Shown here piece after piece: positions 21,893 to 33,005 of a stretch of DNA of 64,000 nucleotides. The DNA is taken from NCBI RefSeq assembly GCF_900700375.1, contig NC_041720.1:21562345-21626344 (forward strand). Reading direction: 5' to 3'. This stretch comes from Denticeps clupeoides. Taxonomy: Eukaryota > Chordata > Actinopteri > Clupeiformes > Denticipitidae. The position numbers and the translations under genes are program-made. The notes beneath the pieces are model-generated. The model ran no database searches. It was not told the origin of the DNA and saw only the letters and a program-made list of their open reading frames with translations. Each line of letters begins with the position of its first letter. Positions within the stretch are counted from its first letter, which is position 1.

Positions 21893-23060
21893 CTAATATT
21901 CCATTTTCTGTGACTTGACATCTTCTGGAAGAGACTGAGGAATTTGTTTCTCTTTAAAAATATAGCAGATACTCCTTTCTACAGCAGCATTGTCTTCACA
22001 GGAAGGACCATCCTGAGTCATCAGTGATGGGGGACCTGATGATAGTGGCACATTTGACTGAAACAGGTCTCTCTGTGTCTGAAAGAGATTCCCTTTTGCA
22101 ATTCTTTTATGAGGGCACGATATTCGTGGCTTTGCACAAGCACAATGCCAGGTATTCCTCTGAGCATTGTAAGTCACACAGTTTCTGCCGTCTTGGCAGA
22201 ATATTGTATTTCAGGCTCAAGTACAGAGAAACATATCTGTGAGGAGGATCCACCAAAATCTACCCTCACACAAAGTGGAACATGTGTCATGAGGGCAGCT
22301 TTCTGTCTCCTTATGCATGTCGCAGCCTTGGCCTCTCTGAAGAATTTTAGGACTACCATTTCCATCAAGATAGCTTCTTGAAGAAATACCTCTTTCACAG
22401 TTTCTCTACAGTAATCTAGTGAGCGAATGTGCTCACATAAACTGTAGCCTAGTCCGCTCCACTGAGCCAGCAACTGATATTGCTGACATTCCTCCAGCTC
22501 ACATCTGACATTGTGAGATCTCCCCCATGTTTTCCTCTGTACGTGAACTGGCAAAGAAAACCCATGGCCAGTTCTCTGCACAGCAAATAAGCCAGTAGTC
22601 TCATCTACACAAACACACTGCAGATGACAGTCCAGGTGAACATCTAATGATTTGCTTGAATGCCTCCTATTGTGAGCCTTGAAGTTTTTTTTAAGAAGAC
22701 TAAGAAGACCTCAGTGAGGGCATTTAATTTTTAACGATTTCCCATAAGCCACAGTTTCATTCAGCACAGAGGGTAGAGCATATTAATGGTCTACCAAAAA
22801 TTCAGAGGACCGTTTAGTCACTGGACAGAGGATATCAGGAGGGAGACGGGGCTCCTCGGAGAGTTCAGCTGGAGGGAGACGGGGCTCCTCAGTGAGTGGT
22901 GGCTGACTTGGCATTGAAGAATGCTGACATGACAATAAATGCCTTGCCATATCCCCACGCCGTATGATATTCCTTTTACAGACAGGGCAGTGAAAGTGTC
23001 CTTTCACCCTACATGGCAGCCTGCACCGACATATAATATTGTCTGAGAGAAGAGAGAAAA
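21893..23060 (-). pseudogene. Decayed zinc-finger protein reading frame of unknown function
   Basis: The minus strand shows pieces of one protein. First comes HFHCPVCKRNIIRRGDMARH with a following Cys (a C2HC/C2H2-type finger near 23000), then a doubled EEPRLPP motif. A second finger (KCPH, with a stop where the second Cys is expected, near 22712, then HNRRH) follows, and then a Cys-rich part (HVQRKTWG, CELEECQQYQLLAQWSGLG, DYCRETVKEVF). At least one in-frame stop and one frameshift (near 22780) break it. It looks like one of the multicopy uncharacterised fish zinc-finger proteins, which I cannot name; a transposon-borne origin is possible. Confidence 0.5.
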
Positions 23061-24241
23061 GAACACGTAATATAAATGTAGTTATATAGAATGCAATCAA
23101 TTTATCTAACAATGAAAGTGTACATGTTAACAAAAACATAAATAAAACAACGACCATTCAATCCTATAATATAATGAAAGCAAAAGGGTATAGATCACAA
23201 GTGCCATCAAGCAATGTGGTGAACAGGAAGCTTTTTCTTGCTGATGAATGCACTGAACTGTACCATGTGATTAGTAACTTTTAAGTCAACAAAGAGAGTG
23301 CAGAAGTGCTGAAAAGAAGTGCATATAACTATTTATATCTATAACTATACATTATATTTAATACCATTGAATGTGTCCATTTATATGTTCCTCAATCTTT
23401 GCCCTGACAGTGGGGCTGAAAGTGGGACACAGAGGGCAGTGAAAGAAATGGTGGCTTTGAGGCAGAATTGCAGATTGATATGTGCATCTAAAACAAAGAG
23501 AAAAGCTGATGGACACCATATTCACATTTGAACAATTTTGATGCTACTTCATGATATGTTTATCAAAACCATTGTGCTTTATGATAACGATTTAGCAGAA
23601 TAACATGAAAGAACCAAATGAATTTGGAGAGAAAGCTTTTACAAAAAAAATACAAGATACATTTACTCGTGACATACATTTTAATAAAGATTGGGCAATA
23701 AAAAAAGCAGTAGAGAAAAGCAGTAGATAATAGAACAGAGAATAGAAGTACTAATGAATATATAAAATCTCTTTGTGAAGTACTTTACAATGAGAGACAT
23801 GAATAAAGTGCAATATGCAGTAAATGGAACAATGTACACTGATGTTACAGAAGGTAAATTTGTTAAAAAAAACAAAACAAAACAAAAAATTTTAATTTGA
23901 AACTATATGCCAACAATAAATCATATTCTAATGCAAAAAATGGTTTAGAGACCAAGGCAAGGAAATAAACATGTCTGTGTGTTTGCCTGCCATGGAGCAG
24001 GTAAAAAAGTTTTTTTAAAAAAAGACCTTCGTTTGAAATATTTGTAACGTATACAAAGTGCCAACATGATCAGTTTACTAAATTACAAACAACACGTGTG
24101 TATATGAACGACTCTGTACCAACCTTTACGATCCACTCGCGTAGTTTCCTTTGTGTCTATGCAGGTCACGTGTTTCTTTACTGTGGTGGTGACGTGTTTC
24201 CGCCTACTGTGGAGCTCCACTGTGGCTGCAGCCAGGTGCTC
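23061..24241. other. AT-rich sequence without recognised genes
   Basis: No supported gene. Homopolymer A and T runs are frequent (near 23695, 23870 and 24010). The right edge joins family B LINE B2 at about 24242. Confidence 0.5.
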
Positions 24242-25602
24242 TTGATTTATGTCCCTATATAGCAATTCCATCCATTTTAAGAATTTGCCTGAAAACCCCA
24301 TTTCCCCCAGTACCTGAAACAGGTACTGGTGCGAGACATGATTGAAAGCTTTTTCAAAATCTAAATTTAATACTAGAAACCTAATGTTTCTGTCTCTCGC
24401 ATAACAGTTGGCATTTCGGATCAGTATTAGGCTGTCCATATTTTCTTCCCTGGCATGGCACAGGCTTGGTCTGGGTGGATCAAGTCTTTTAAAACTGTTG
24501 ACATACGTTTTAATAAAATCTTACTAAAAAGTTTAGTCAAGGTTTAAAAGTGTGATCGGTCGCTAATTTTGTAGGTCTGTTTATCTCAATTTTTTACCCA
24601 ACAGGGTGACTATTAAACGCCTCTAAAACTATCAGGGATTTGATCTAAATTCGCAAAGATTTTTAAAAAACATTAAAATGTCTGGTGCTAAAATATCCCA
24701 AAAGGTTTTATAAAACTCCACGGGGAGGCCATCATCACCTGGTGACTTTCCAAGTTTAAAACCTTTCAAAGCATCTTGTAACTCTAAAATCATGGTTTTA
24801 AGCACTGCTTTGATTTCCCAGTTTTTTTATCTAGGGCCTGTAACACCTTTTTCAGGATTTCTTCATTTATTTCCTTTTGTTTTTAAAGGTCCCCATAAAA
24901 CGTGTCAATTTCTTTTAAAATACTTGATGTGTCTTTGAAGGTATTACCAATTTCTTTTAAAACTGTAATTTTTCTTCCTTTCATCAATATTTTCTTAAAG
25001 AAATATCTTGTGCATTTTTCTGTCTCTTCTATATCTCTTTCCCGACTTTTCATAAAGACTTTACTTTTAGTTTCTGCCAAAACCTTCATTTGTCCTGTGC
25101 ATTCTTTTATCCATCCCACTGTTTAAGAGATTATAATATCTCTGTAATCTCTTTTGCAACCGCTTAATTTCCCTTTCTTTGTCTTTTCTTTTTTTTTTTT
25201 GCCTCTTAATTTGAAGAATATTTTTGTCTGTTCTTTTACCATCTCCCACCATTCTAATCGTGTTTTATAGAAGTCCTTTATGGACTGCCAGAGGCCAAAT
25301 TGTTCTCTGTAATCTGTGACAATCTCTTCGTCCTCCAGCAGGGAGCAGTTTAACTTCCACAGGCCACCTCTAGTGGTCACACCTGTGGATAATTTCAGGG
25401 TGCATGAAAGCATAAAGTGATCTGAAAAGTAGAGTGGGGTTAAAGTTACTTTATTTGGAGAACAGTCCCTTGTGAACATAAAATCAATACGGGAGGCTCT
25501 AGAGCAATCACCACTTACCCAGGTGAAGCCATCTTCACCTCCTCCTTTCCCATCTGTTTTAGATAAAACACAATTAAAATCACCACCTACCACTGATGGC
25601 AC
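24242..25602 (-). pseudogene. Family B ORF2 (endonuclease and RT N-terminus), B2, broken
   Basis: Endonuclease motifs [30 protein letters not shown] and SDHFMLSCTLKL lie at 25602-25400. RT motifs ALDFEKAF-like LNLDFEKAFNHVSHQYLF lie at 24370-24330. In between are many stops and indels. A TAA after ...FYGDL near 24886 occupies the same codon as the stop in B3 near 60893. The first roughly 130 residues are deleted. Confidence 0.83.
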
Positions 25603-25604
25603 CC

Positions 25605-26130
25605 TCCCCTTCTCATTATTCTGTTCCTGCCAAAAACTCTGGCTCCACCCCTTACCCTTCTTAACTTGTTAGCAAAGGATTTGGAGCAGTCCCTGTAGAG
25701 GTGACTAATTTCCCCAAATAGGTTGCACCTTCTACTAATTGTACAAGTATCATAACTGTGCCCTATTTCTCTACATTTACCACAAAATAACTTTTGGCAT
25801 TCCTCTGCCAAATGTCCTAATTCCCCACACTTTCTGCAAACCTTAGGCATGCCTTGATAGTAGATGTAGCCCCGATTCTCCCCCAACACTTATCACTTGT
25901 GGTATTTGTTTCAGGCCCTGGTGTGTGCTTGGATCTTCCCATTGTTGAATGGGTATCCTCCAAGCACAGGTTCAGATGCCATCCTCGTCCACCACTTTCA
26001 TAGGTGTACCCTTTACTGCGCAAAACCTTCGCCCATGTCTTCACCAGTCACAGTTTCATTAAACATTTCAACGACCCCCACATTTCGGGAACTATCTGTT
26101 TCTCAACCCTGAACATAGCAAACTGTGACT
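25605..26130 (-). pseudogene. Family B ORF1 (zinc-knuckle part), B2, broken
   Basis: CCHC knuckles are visible as [28 protein letters not shown] and a third with the second Cys intact but altered ([14 protein letters not shown], Phe for Cys). The region before them (WHLNLCLEDTHSTMGRSKHTPG) has frame changes near 25890. The Glu/Gly-rich C-terminal tail seen in B3 is deleted. Confidence 0.8.
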
Positions 26131-26202
26131 CAAAATTCTCTTAACATATTTGCTGTTCTTAAACTTAAGTCAAAACCATTGCTCTGTGGTAGGGATATAA
26201 TG

Positions 26203-26347
26203 AGAGGGTGGTAGTAGCGTAATAGGTAAGACCCAGGTTCAAACCCCACTTACTACCATTGTGTCCCTAAGTTGCTCCAGGGGGGCTGTCCCTGTAACTA
26301 ATGATGTCGTTCTGTATAAGTGCGTCTGATAAATGTTATAAATGTAA
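26203..26347 (+). mobile_element. tRNA-derived SINE in B2
   Basis: The plus strand has a tRNA-like head with an A-box region (TGGTAGTAGCGTAATAGG) and B box GGTTCAAACCCC. A body with GTTGCTCCAGGGGGG follows, then the fish-typical tail GTCTGATAAATG and short TAAATG repeats. The 8-base sequence atataatg lies at both ends (26195-26202 and 26348-26355) and is a plausible target duplication; family B copy B3 has an uninterrupted ctataatgcag at this place. Confidence 0.8.
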
Positions 26348-26724
26348 ATATAATGCAGTTTATATCTTCAACACTAAACTTCAACACATTCTGTACCAGC
26401 TTTCTCAAGAAATCTAATCTTGACATTGTTACCTTAACCCCATTTTTTCTCTAATCTGGAAATGTATGCTGTGGTGCCTCCACCTGCCAGCTTAAACAGT
26501 CGACATAGTGGAGGCACCTAACACCTCAAAGTAGACACACAAAAAACCAAAAGCAAACTCCAAAAACAAAAACTAACACTGTAAATTCAGACACAGCAAA
26601 AATATAAAAAATAATATGATTACTTATCTCCAAAAATTTATAAAAACACCTGGAAAAAGCAACACAATTTTCTCCCAAATTTGGCTATGAACCAGCACAG
26701 ACCTTCACTCTATTTAGCTCTATT

Positions 26725-26800
26725 TGTTGACGCCCCTCTCCATGGAAATCTTTAGTAAAAGGCAAAAGTTTTGTACGTGATGAAGATAAGCCCAAGCGAC
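26725..26800 (-). pseudogene. U5 snRNA pseudogene, 5' two thirds
   Basis: The minus strand keeps the U5 loop I region (GCCTTTTACTAAAGATTTCC) with nearby substitutions compared with the array U5 (for example AACTTTTGCC for ATCTTTCGCC). The Sm site and 3' hairpin are missing, cut off by the 5' end of LINE B2. Array-type upstream sequence continues to about 26965. Confidence 0.85.
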
Positions 26801-26965
26801 AACAACAGGGCCGTAATGGTGGAGAGTATCTCTTGTGGGTTTGGTGCTGACATTAGGCAGGGGCTCGCCAGCCCTCGGCCTTATCCATTCAGCTCCAACC
26901 CCATTCCACCCCACAGCCAAGCCTGTGAACGATTGTCATAGAGCATGCACGGAAACGAACACAAA

Positions 26966-27575
26966 TAACAGTTTCTTTTAAAAATAAATAAAAAAATATT
27001 ATGAATACTGGAATAAAAATAGCACAAATATCTATTATTTTTGTAATTTAATGATATCCATATTGTGTAATTCATTAAATTTGCACAATTTGGTATGATT
27101 TATACTGGTATTGATATACAACAAAACACTGACTTGATTAGATGAGTTGTAGGATGCAAAGGGCATTTTAAAACCAGCTGTGTGTTACACTGTGTCTGAC
27201 TGACCTTCTGGGCAGTGAGCCCAAATACGTTCCCAATGAACGTGTGTGCATCGGATAGAATGCATTTTTTGAAGACACATGACCTCATGCAATCAACAGA
27301 TTCTTGTAGATTGTATGTCTTGCTGCCGTGCACTTGGCCCTCCATTGATTCAATTGTTTTAGGCAAGGGCATATAACTCAATCTGAAGGTTGCTGTAATC
27401 GTATCTCTGAGCAAAGGGAGTGTTGTATTGGGCAGCTGCTCTCATCCACTGTGAAGACCTAATAGGGTTTTGGTTCATCAGGATTTGTTCTTTGTTTGCT
27501 TTTGCAAATTAGCTGCCAAACGGGACTGTTATTTACTTCCATCTGGAGGACCGGGCTCAGTTGGGAAGCAGAGAA
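26966..27575. other. Unrecognised insert between U5 and U2 remnants
   Basis: This replaces the A-rich spacer and the 5S gene of a normal unit. A 104-codon minus-strand frame (27414-27100) shows no motif I recognise, so I do not call a gene. After it the array spacer resumes (aaaggcgggaaaacgta near 27577). Confidence 0.45.
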
Positions 27576-27785
27576 CAAAGGCGGGAAAACGTATCAAACA
27601 GTAAAAATACCCCCATGACTGTCAAAACATGCAATTGAGAGAATGTGCACACAAACAGTGCAAGTGTCTGTCATTCTGTAAAGACTGTTACTGGTGAAAA
27701 GGCAAAAAGCTGGCAGTTTTTATTTGCAACACAACAGAGAAAGCGCACCCCTCCCAGAGGCATGCAATACTGGGTCGATGCATGG

Positions 27786-27935
27786 TGTAATGTCTCCTGA
27801 TCTTCAACCTTCCAAAATTCTCCCACACCACCCCTCTGCTACGTTCCCTCCACTGGCTCCCAGTAGCTGCACGCATCATGTTCAAAATACTGATGCTGGC
27901 CTACAAAGCCAAACATCTGCCAAATGCCTTAAATG
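27786..27935 (+). mobile_element. LINE fragment (L2/CR1-type RT C-terminus)
   Basis: The plus strand encodes SLHWLPVAARIMFKILMLAYKA with small differences, the typical end of L2/CR1-group reverse transcriptase ORFs, followed by a TAAATG-type tail. Too short for finer assignment. Confidence 0.65.
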
Positions 27936-27973
27936 TAAATGATAAATGTCATGGCAGAGTATGTGTATGTTTG

Positions 27974-27985
27974 TCTCTCTTTCTT

Positions 27986-28018
<33 letters not shown>
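27974..28018. repeat. (CT)n microsatellite
   Basis: A run of CT with a few TTTC interruptions, inside the insert that splits the U2 pseudogene. Confidence 0.9.
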
Positions 28019-28024
<6 letters not shown>

Positions 28025-28339
28025 TTGCAGGGTGGCTCCTCATCAGTCTATGATTGGACTCCTCCCCCTTCCTGTCATGATTGGTGGGCTGTAATAGGGC
28101 AGAGGGCACAAAATGGCGTCTGCTTTGGGACAAGAGGAAAGGGTGTTGGTGTGAAGTGAGGGGTTGTGACCAGAAGACAAGTCTTGAATCATAACGCAAC
28201 TGACCAGAACTGCTTTGTGTGTGTTTTGTTTATATGTCTTTGTTTGTAATAAATGGTTAGCCATAAGTGCAATCGTATCGTTTTGGAATTTCTGTTCCAT
28301 TTGCCATGTCCCTGACCCTAGACCAGGGACGTAACAGTA
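28019..28339. other. Rest of the insert in the U2 pseudogene, unassigned
   Basis: About 320 bases of non-coding sequence with an AATAAA on the plus strand near 28248. Its origin is unclear. Confidence 0.4.
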
Positions 28340-28399
28340 GAGCAGAAGGTGCAAGCACGTTTGCAGACTCCCTGTTCTTAAAATCCGCTTGATTTGTAA

Positions 28400-28626
28400 T
28401 TGTAAAGTGAAGTGATTTTCACATGTGATACAGTGCACACAGTGAAATTTGTCCTCTGCATTTAACCCATCACCCTGAGTGAGCAGTGGGCACCATGACA
28501 GGTGCCCGGGGAGTAGTGTGTGGGGACGGTGCTTTGCTCAGTGGCTCCTTGGCGGATTGGGATTCGAAGCGGCAACCTTCTGATTACGGGGCCATTTCCT
28601 TAACCGCTAGGCCACCACTGCCCCCA
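28400..28626 (-). mobile_element. tRNA-derived SINE in the U2 pseudogene
   Basis: The minus strand starts near 28625 with GTGGTGGCCTAGCGGTTAAG (A box) and GCTTCGAATCCC (B box), the two internal RNA polymerase III promoter blocks of a tRNA-derived SINE. The body (GTGGTGCCCACTGCTCACTC) ends near 28405. U2 sequence resumes on both sides. Confidence 0.75.
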
Positions 28627-28674
28627 AATCTACTGCTGGGGGACGTATCAGATATTAAACTGATGAGAACAGAT

Positions 28675-29090
28675 TTTTTTCTTTTCTTTTTTTTTTTTTT
28701 TTTTTGTTTGCCACAAACATTTTAACAATGTCATTTTAAGGAACCAAAAAAGTACAGTTCAAGCCTTTGTTAGGCAATGACAAAGCACAGTGAATACAAC
28801 CTTGAACAGGGCATCTGTCTGGCGTATTTCCCCCTCTTTTATCTGCTGGTCTCTTCACTGGAGTCTGGCAGTAGTCTGTGCGCTTGATTCAGTATCTCAG
28901 AGAAAACAGAAGCAGCAGCAGACGGTGGCATCTTACGACTGGTATTGAAATATGTGGTAATAGTAGTATATTGGTGCTAAAGTGGCCGAGTACCCTAACT
29001 AGGACAGCCTAACTAGGGTGAATTGAACACTGTCTGTGCTTAACAGGGTGACTGTGTGATAGTGGACTTAATAACTGACACTGTGTCTGG
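28675..29090 (-). mobile_element. Unassigned retroelement 3' end at the U2 target
   Basis: Directly after the U2 target half-site there is a long T run with one C (the A tail of a minus-strand retroelement), then sequence that does not match the 3' UTR of family A or B by eye. No coding sequence can be recognised. It may be a third U2-targeting family or an old divergent copy. Confidence 0.5.
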
Positions 29091-30480
29091 GCCTTTAACA
29101 GAAGGTCAGAGAAAACTGGTGTCTTTTCAGTTTAAATCTAATGACTGAGTCTGAGTCCCAAACACTGACCGGCAAGCCGTTCCACAACTGTGGAGCTCTA
29201 CATGAGAAGGATCTGCTCCCAGCTATGACCTGACTTTAGGTACCAGTAGTGACCCCCCCACAGGGGGCGTGGCGGGTCGTAAAGAACTAAAAGTTCACTC
29301 AGGTACTGCGGGGCGAGACCACTTAGAGCTTTATAGGTGTAAAGTAAAATTATGTAGTCAATCCTAAATTTGATGGGTAACCAGTGCAGTGATTTGTAAG
29401 ACTGGGGTGATGTGGTTTCCTAGTTCTAGTTAGAACTCTCGCTGCAACATTCTGTACTAGCTGGAGATTCCTCATGCACCTACTAGAGCATCCAGAGGAT
29501 TGTGTCCTCAATGAGGACACCTAGATCCTTTACATTTGTACTTGGTGAGATAGAAAGGCTATCCAGAGTTATGATGTAGTCAGACAGCTTATGTCTGGCT
29601 GCTTGAGACCCAAGTATGAGAGCTTCAGTCTTATCAGGGTTTAACAGGAGAAAGTTGGTGAGCATCCACTGTCTTAAGTCGTTCAGACAATTCTCTATTT
29701 TGTTCAGCTGCTGCCCCTCATCTGGCATTACTGATGAATACAACTGTGTGTCGTCAGCGTAGCAATGAAAGCTAATACCATGTTTGTGGATGACGTCACC
29801 TAAAGGACGTAACGGACCTAGGATCAGACCGATATGATCTGAACCATACAAGGGCTGTTCCCTTAATCAATAGTGTCAAACGCTGCACTCAGATCAAGCA
29901 GGACAAGCAGCTAGATGAGTCCCTGATCAGAGGCCAACAGCAGGTCATTAACCTCTTTAACAAGCGCTGTCTCAGTGCTATGATGAGGTCTAAATCCTGA
30001 TTTGATATATTTCATTGATATTGTTACTATCTAGGTATGCGCTCAGCTGCTGGGCTAAGACGTTTTCTAAAAGTTTGGATATAAACGGAATGTTTGATAT
30101 CGGTCTATAATTTTTGAAAGCTGACTGCAATCAAGATCAGGCTTTTTAAATCAGGGGTTTTAATGACTGCTACCTTCAACAAACTTGGTACGTGGCCGGT
30201 ACTAAGCGACGAGTTAATAATTCTGAGCATAGAATTTATAATATCGGGTGCTACTTGTTTAAGGAAACTTGTAAAAAAGCGAATCCAAAACGCAAGTACA
30301 TTTGATTTAGATGAGATTAGTTTAATCAGTTCATGCTGTTTTATAAAGTTGATCGGTGGTCAGCTATTTGAAGATAATTTTCAATAGTAATATCGACAGA
30401 GCTGTTTGTGCTTCTAATCTTGTCACTATTCGTAATTGTTTTGGTATTAAAGAAATTCATAAAATTGTCGCTACAATGAT
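29091..30480 (-). mobile_element. Decayed L2/CR1-group LINE, RT part
   Basis: The minus strand encodes NYRPISNIPFISKLLENV-like residues (30110-30030), CYADDTQLYSSVMPDEGQQ (the catalytic YADD, near 29760), WMLTNFLLLNPDKTEALILG and VKDLGVLIEDT, the usual RT signature of fish L2/CR1/Rex1-group LINEs. Only 29483-29851 is open; the rest has many stops. Confidence 0.75.
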
Positions 30481-30486
30481 AAATAT

Positions 30487-30769
30487 GTAGAACCTTCACT
30501 AGCTTAGCCAGGAATCCTGTACATCGTTTTTTTTTTTTTTTTTTTAAGAACAAAAATTTTAAAACGAAGATGCAACCTCTGGCATTTGGGATGTCCGTGA
30601 GAGACTCCCCATGTTTGCGGAGCATGTCAAAGCTTTTGTCTGCTTTTGAAGTCTCACTTTGTTGAAGAAAAAGGCAGTGCATTTTTCATTTTCCTCCGAC
30701 ATTTGAGACCTGGCATGCAACAAAAATGTTCTGCGCTGCATTGTTTCGAGTAGTTGATGGTGAGGGTCT

Positions 30770-30800
<31 letters not shown>

Positions 30801-30885
30801 CCCCCCCTCCCCCTCTTCTCTTGAACCCTTCACACCAATCTACCACCGAGGAGCCAGTTCTCTGTACTCGTACCACCAGGATTAT
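30487..30885 (-). pseudogene. Family A ORF2 linker fragment
   Basis: Recognisable pieces: [11 protein letters not shown] (array copies: SVIDWWEGVKSK), EENEKCTAFFFNKVR and SGFLAKLEKVL-like residues. Two long T runs (near 30527 and 30775) and several deletions interrupt it. It is a short, old family A fragment without ends or target. Confidence 0.75.
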
Positions 30886-31255
30886 TAAATGTTAGATCTC
30901 TCACACCTAAAACACTCATCGTTAATGAAATTATTACAGATCAAGAGTTGGATTTACTGTGCCTGACCAAAACTTGGTTAAAACAAATTTGTAGCAATAA
31001 ATGAGAAGAGCAGGTGGCAGTCGCAGGACATAGACATGTATTTAACTTTTTGAGATTCAACATAACCCATGTAGTCTCACGAAAAAATCATAAAATCATT
31101 CCATTGATTTATTCTTTATAATCATCTGAGTTTCTCTCAGATTTTGTCTCCAACTTAGTTGTATCTGTGGATAAAACCCTAATTGTCGGCGACTTTAACA
31201 AATTAGAAGACTCACTAAGAACAACATTCCTGTCTATATCCTCCTGAGTCCTGGA
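30886..31255 (+). pseudogene. LINE endonuclease fragment (plus strand)
   Basis: The plus strand reads [32 protein letters not shown] and later TLIVGDFNK, hallmarks of the endonuclease of L2/Rex1-type LINEs. Stops interrupt it. A further piece probably from the same copy lies at 33625-33770. Confidence 0.65.
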
Positions 31256-31257
31256 AG

Positions 31258-31850
31258 AATTTTTTTTTTTTTTTTTTTTTTCCCAAAATATTTTTATTTA
31301 GTTTTTACCATATGTCCTCTGCAGTGGACAGCGGGTCTTTTTATATCATTTCATCATAGATTCATATAATGGTGTCATATGGACAATTCAAATAATAATT
31401 AAAACATTAAAAACTGCTAAAATCTTATTTAAACATGGAAAAAGCTTGTACAATGTAGCAATTGAACTTTTGTTTACTAATGTAGATTGTAAAAAGCCAC
31501 ACATGAAGACCATGTGGTGTTGGAGAAGAGAATAGAGTGTGTAGAAAAACTCTTTCTCCCTCCACACAAAGCACTGTATTCAACCACTCCAATTTGATGT
31601 TACCTGGCAGAAAGAGGCATGGCACAATAGAGGTTAAAAATGAACAGTTTCTAATTTATTAACACCGGTAAATAATTATTGTAGTTACATGTGAATATTG
31701 AATGTAAAAAGGTACCAAGGTTACAGAGAAAGTAAACATGAGAAGAAAGAGTAAAGAGGGAGAAGAGAAAGAGAAGGGAAAGAGAGGGAAACCCCCCTGA
31801 GCAAGATAGCTCAGAGGTCCCTTTTCCACATGTGTGCAGACATTTATACC
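31258..31850. other. T-run-led AT-rich sequence
   Basis: A 22-base T run (31261) introduces about 600 bases without a supported gene. The T run suggests the A tail of a minus-strand retrocopy, but I cannot identify the source. Confidence 0.4.
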
Positions 31851-31852
31851 CC

Positions 31853-31917
31853 TGGCCTACAGGAAGTTGTCACTGGCCTACAGGAAGTTGTCACTGGCCT
31901 ACAGGAAGTTGTCATTG
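31853..31917. repeat. 21-bp tandem repeat, three copies
   Basis: The unit ctggcctacaggaagttgtc(a) is repeated three times in a row with one change in the last copy. Confidence 0.9.
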
Positions 31918-32280
31918 ACCAATCAGAACCTGTTGTTTCTGATGTCACGCCCCCGGTGCCTCCCATTTGGTGAAGACAAAGAGGGTGGGCGGTCCTGACG
32001 GCTGATACTTCGCACGTTGACGTCGGACAAAAGACATGTAAAAACCGGGGTGTCGAATCTTCACCCACAACCGTCGACACAGGAATGTTACACTTCCCCC
32101 TGCAGACATCTGTTATGCAAGACAAAGCAGGCTCCCGCGATGTCCATTCTTACAAGATCATGTGAAATGGCAATTCATGCCTCCAGAAAGCATAACAAGG
32201 TAACAGTAAGGCAACTTGGCAAACGATGAAATAAAAAACTAATAATGAAATAATTATTTAAAACTATAAGGGGTTCTGAG

Positions 32281-32972
32281 TTAGGAGTGATATGCCAGAA
32301 AACATTTTTTTCCTTTGGAAATGCACAGAAACACATTGCATTTGATGTAATGGCAAAACCTATGTGAAATGCATCCACCTCTCCGGCACCGTGATGCATA
32401 GGCTGCCTCCATCATCTTGGGCATATGGACAGCACCATATTTTTTCAGGCTGTCTCTGGGCTGTGGCTCCACACTTCGCCTCCTCTTAGGGGGAGTGTAC
32501 TCATCATTAGTGCTGACATCACTGACCACCTCATCAAACTCTTGACCTCGTCCCCACTGGGCTTGGACCGTAAGATCTTCAGCCAGGAGCAATCTGAACT
32601 CAAAATACTGCAGCCTATCCTTCTCCAGTCTCCCACTCATCTCATGATCTACACTGTACACAATCCAGCTGTTAGTGGTAGCGAGATCAAAGAAAGGCAG
32701 AATGGTATGGACGGTCCATTTTCTTGTATGGCTAGACATTGGGTAGAAGCTGATCATTCGGTCACAAAGATCAACTCCGCCCATGTTAGTGTTGTACTCA
32801 GTTACAACAGCAGGTCGAGATCCATTAAGATGCCGCTTCTCTTTGGAAGACCATTTCATGCAGTTGTCCCGGGGCTCTATTCCATGGACAATGGAGGACT
32901 GCCTTATTGTCCTGCCACTTAATCACTGCAATCTCTGATTGCTTTCTGACAACCAGCTCAGATGCACCTCTT

Positions 32973-33005
<33 letters not shown>

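Larger units (their letters stand above)
24242..26724 (-). mobile_element. U2-specific LINE family B, copy B2 (fragmentary)
   Basis: B2 holds the RT N-terminal part and the endonuclease of ORF2, the zinc-knuckle end of ORF1 and the 5' region, in the family B order. The RT core downstream, the C-terminus and the 3' end are missing at 24242. An internal deletion near 25605 joins the endonuclease to ORF1. A tRNA-derived SINE is inserted in its 5' region (26203-26347). The 5' end joins directly to a U5 gene fragment at about 26725, so the U2 5' half and U2 promoter are absent. Confidence 0.88.
27743..28674 (-). pseudogene. U2 snRNA pseudogene in three pieces
   Basis: U2 sequence appears at 27743-27785, 28340-28399 and about 28627-28674 in the right order, with substitutions. 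It is interrupted by a LINE-bearing insert (27786-28339) and a SINE (about 28400-28626). The third piece ends at the U2 target (actgatgagaacagat, one change) and is followed by a T run, the 3' end of a further element. The 5S gene that normally precedes it is deleted. Confidence 0.88.

Noticed and set aside
26966-27575. Host protein gene on the minus strand (104 codons at 27100-27414)
   Set aside because: No recognisable domain, no supporting exon structure, and it sits inside a disrupted array spacer.
27949-28338. Possible solo LTR inside the U2 pseudogene insert (starts tgt, ends aca, has AATAAA)
   Set aside because: No matching flanking duplication, no second copy in the window and no coding partner; too weak to call.
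30527-30800. Long T runs as RNA polymerase III terminators
   Set aside because: They lie within or at the ends of LINE fragments in the orientation expected for A tails or tract expansion, not after polymerase III genes.
31853-31917. CRISPR-like array
   Set aside because: Three direct 21-bp repeats without spacers; an ordinary minisatellite in a eukaryotic genome.
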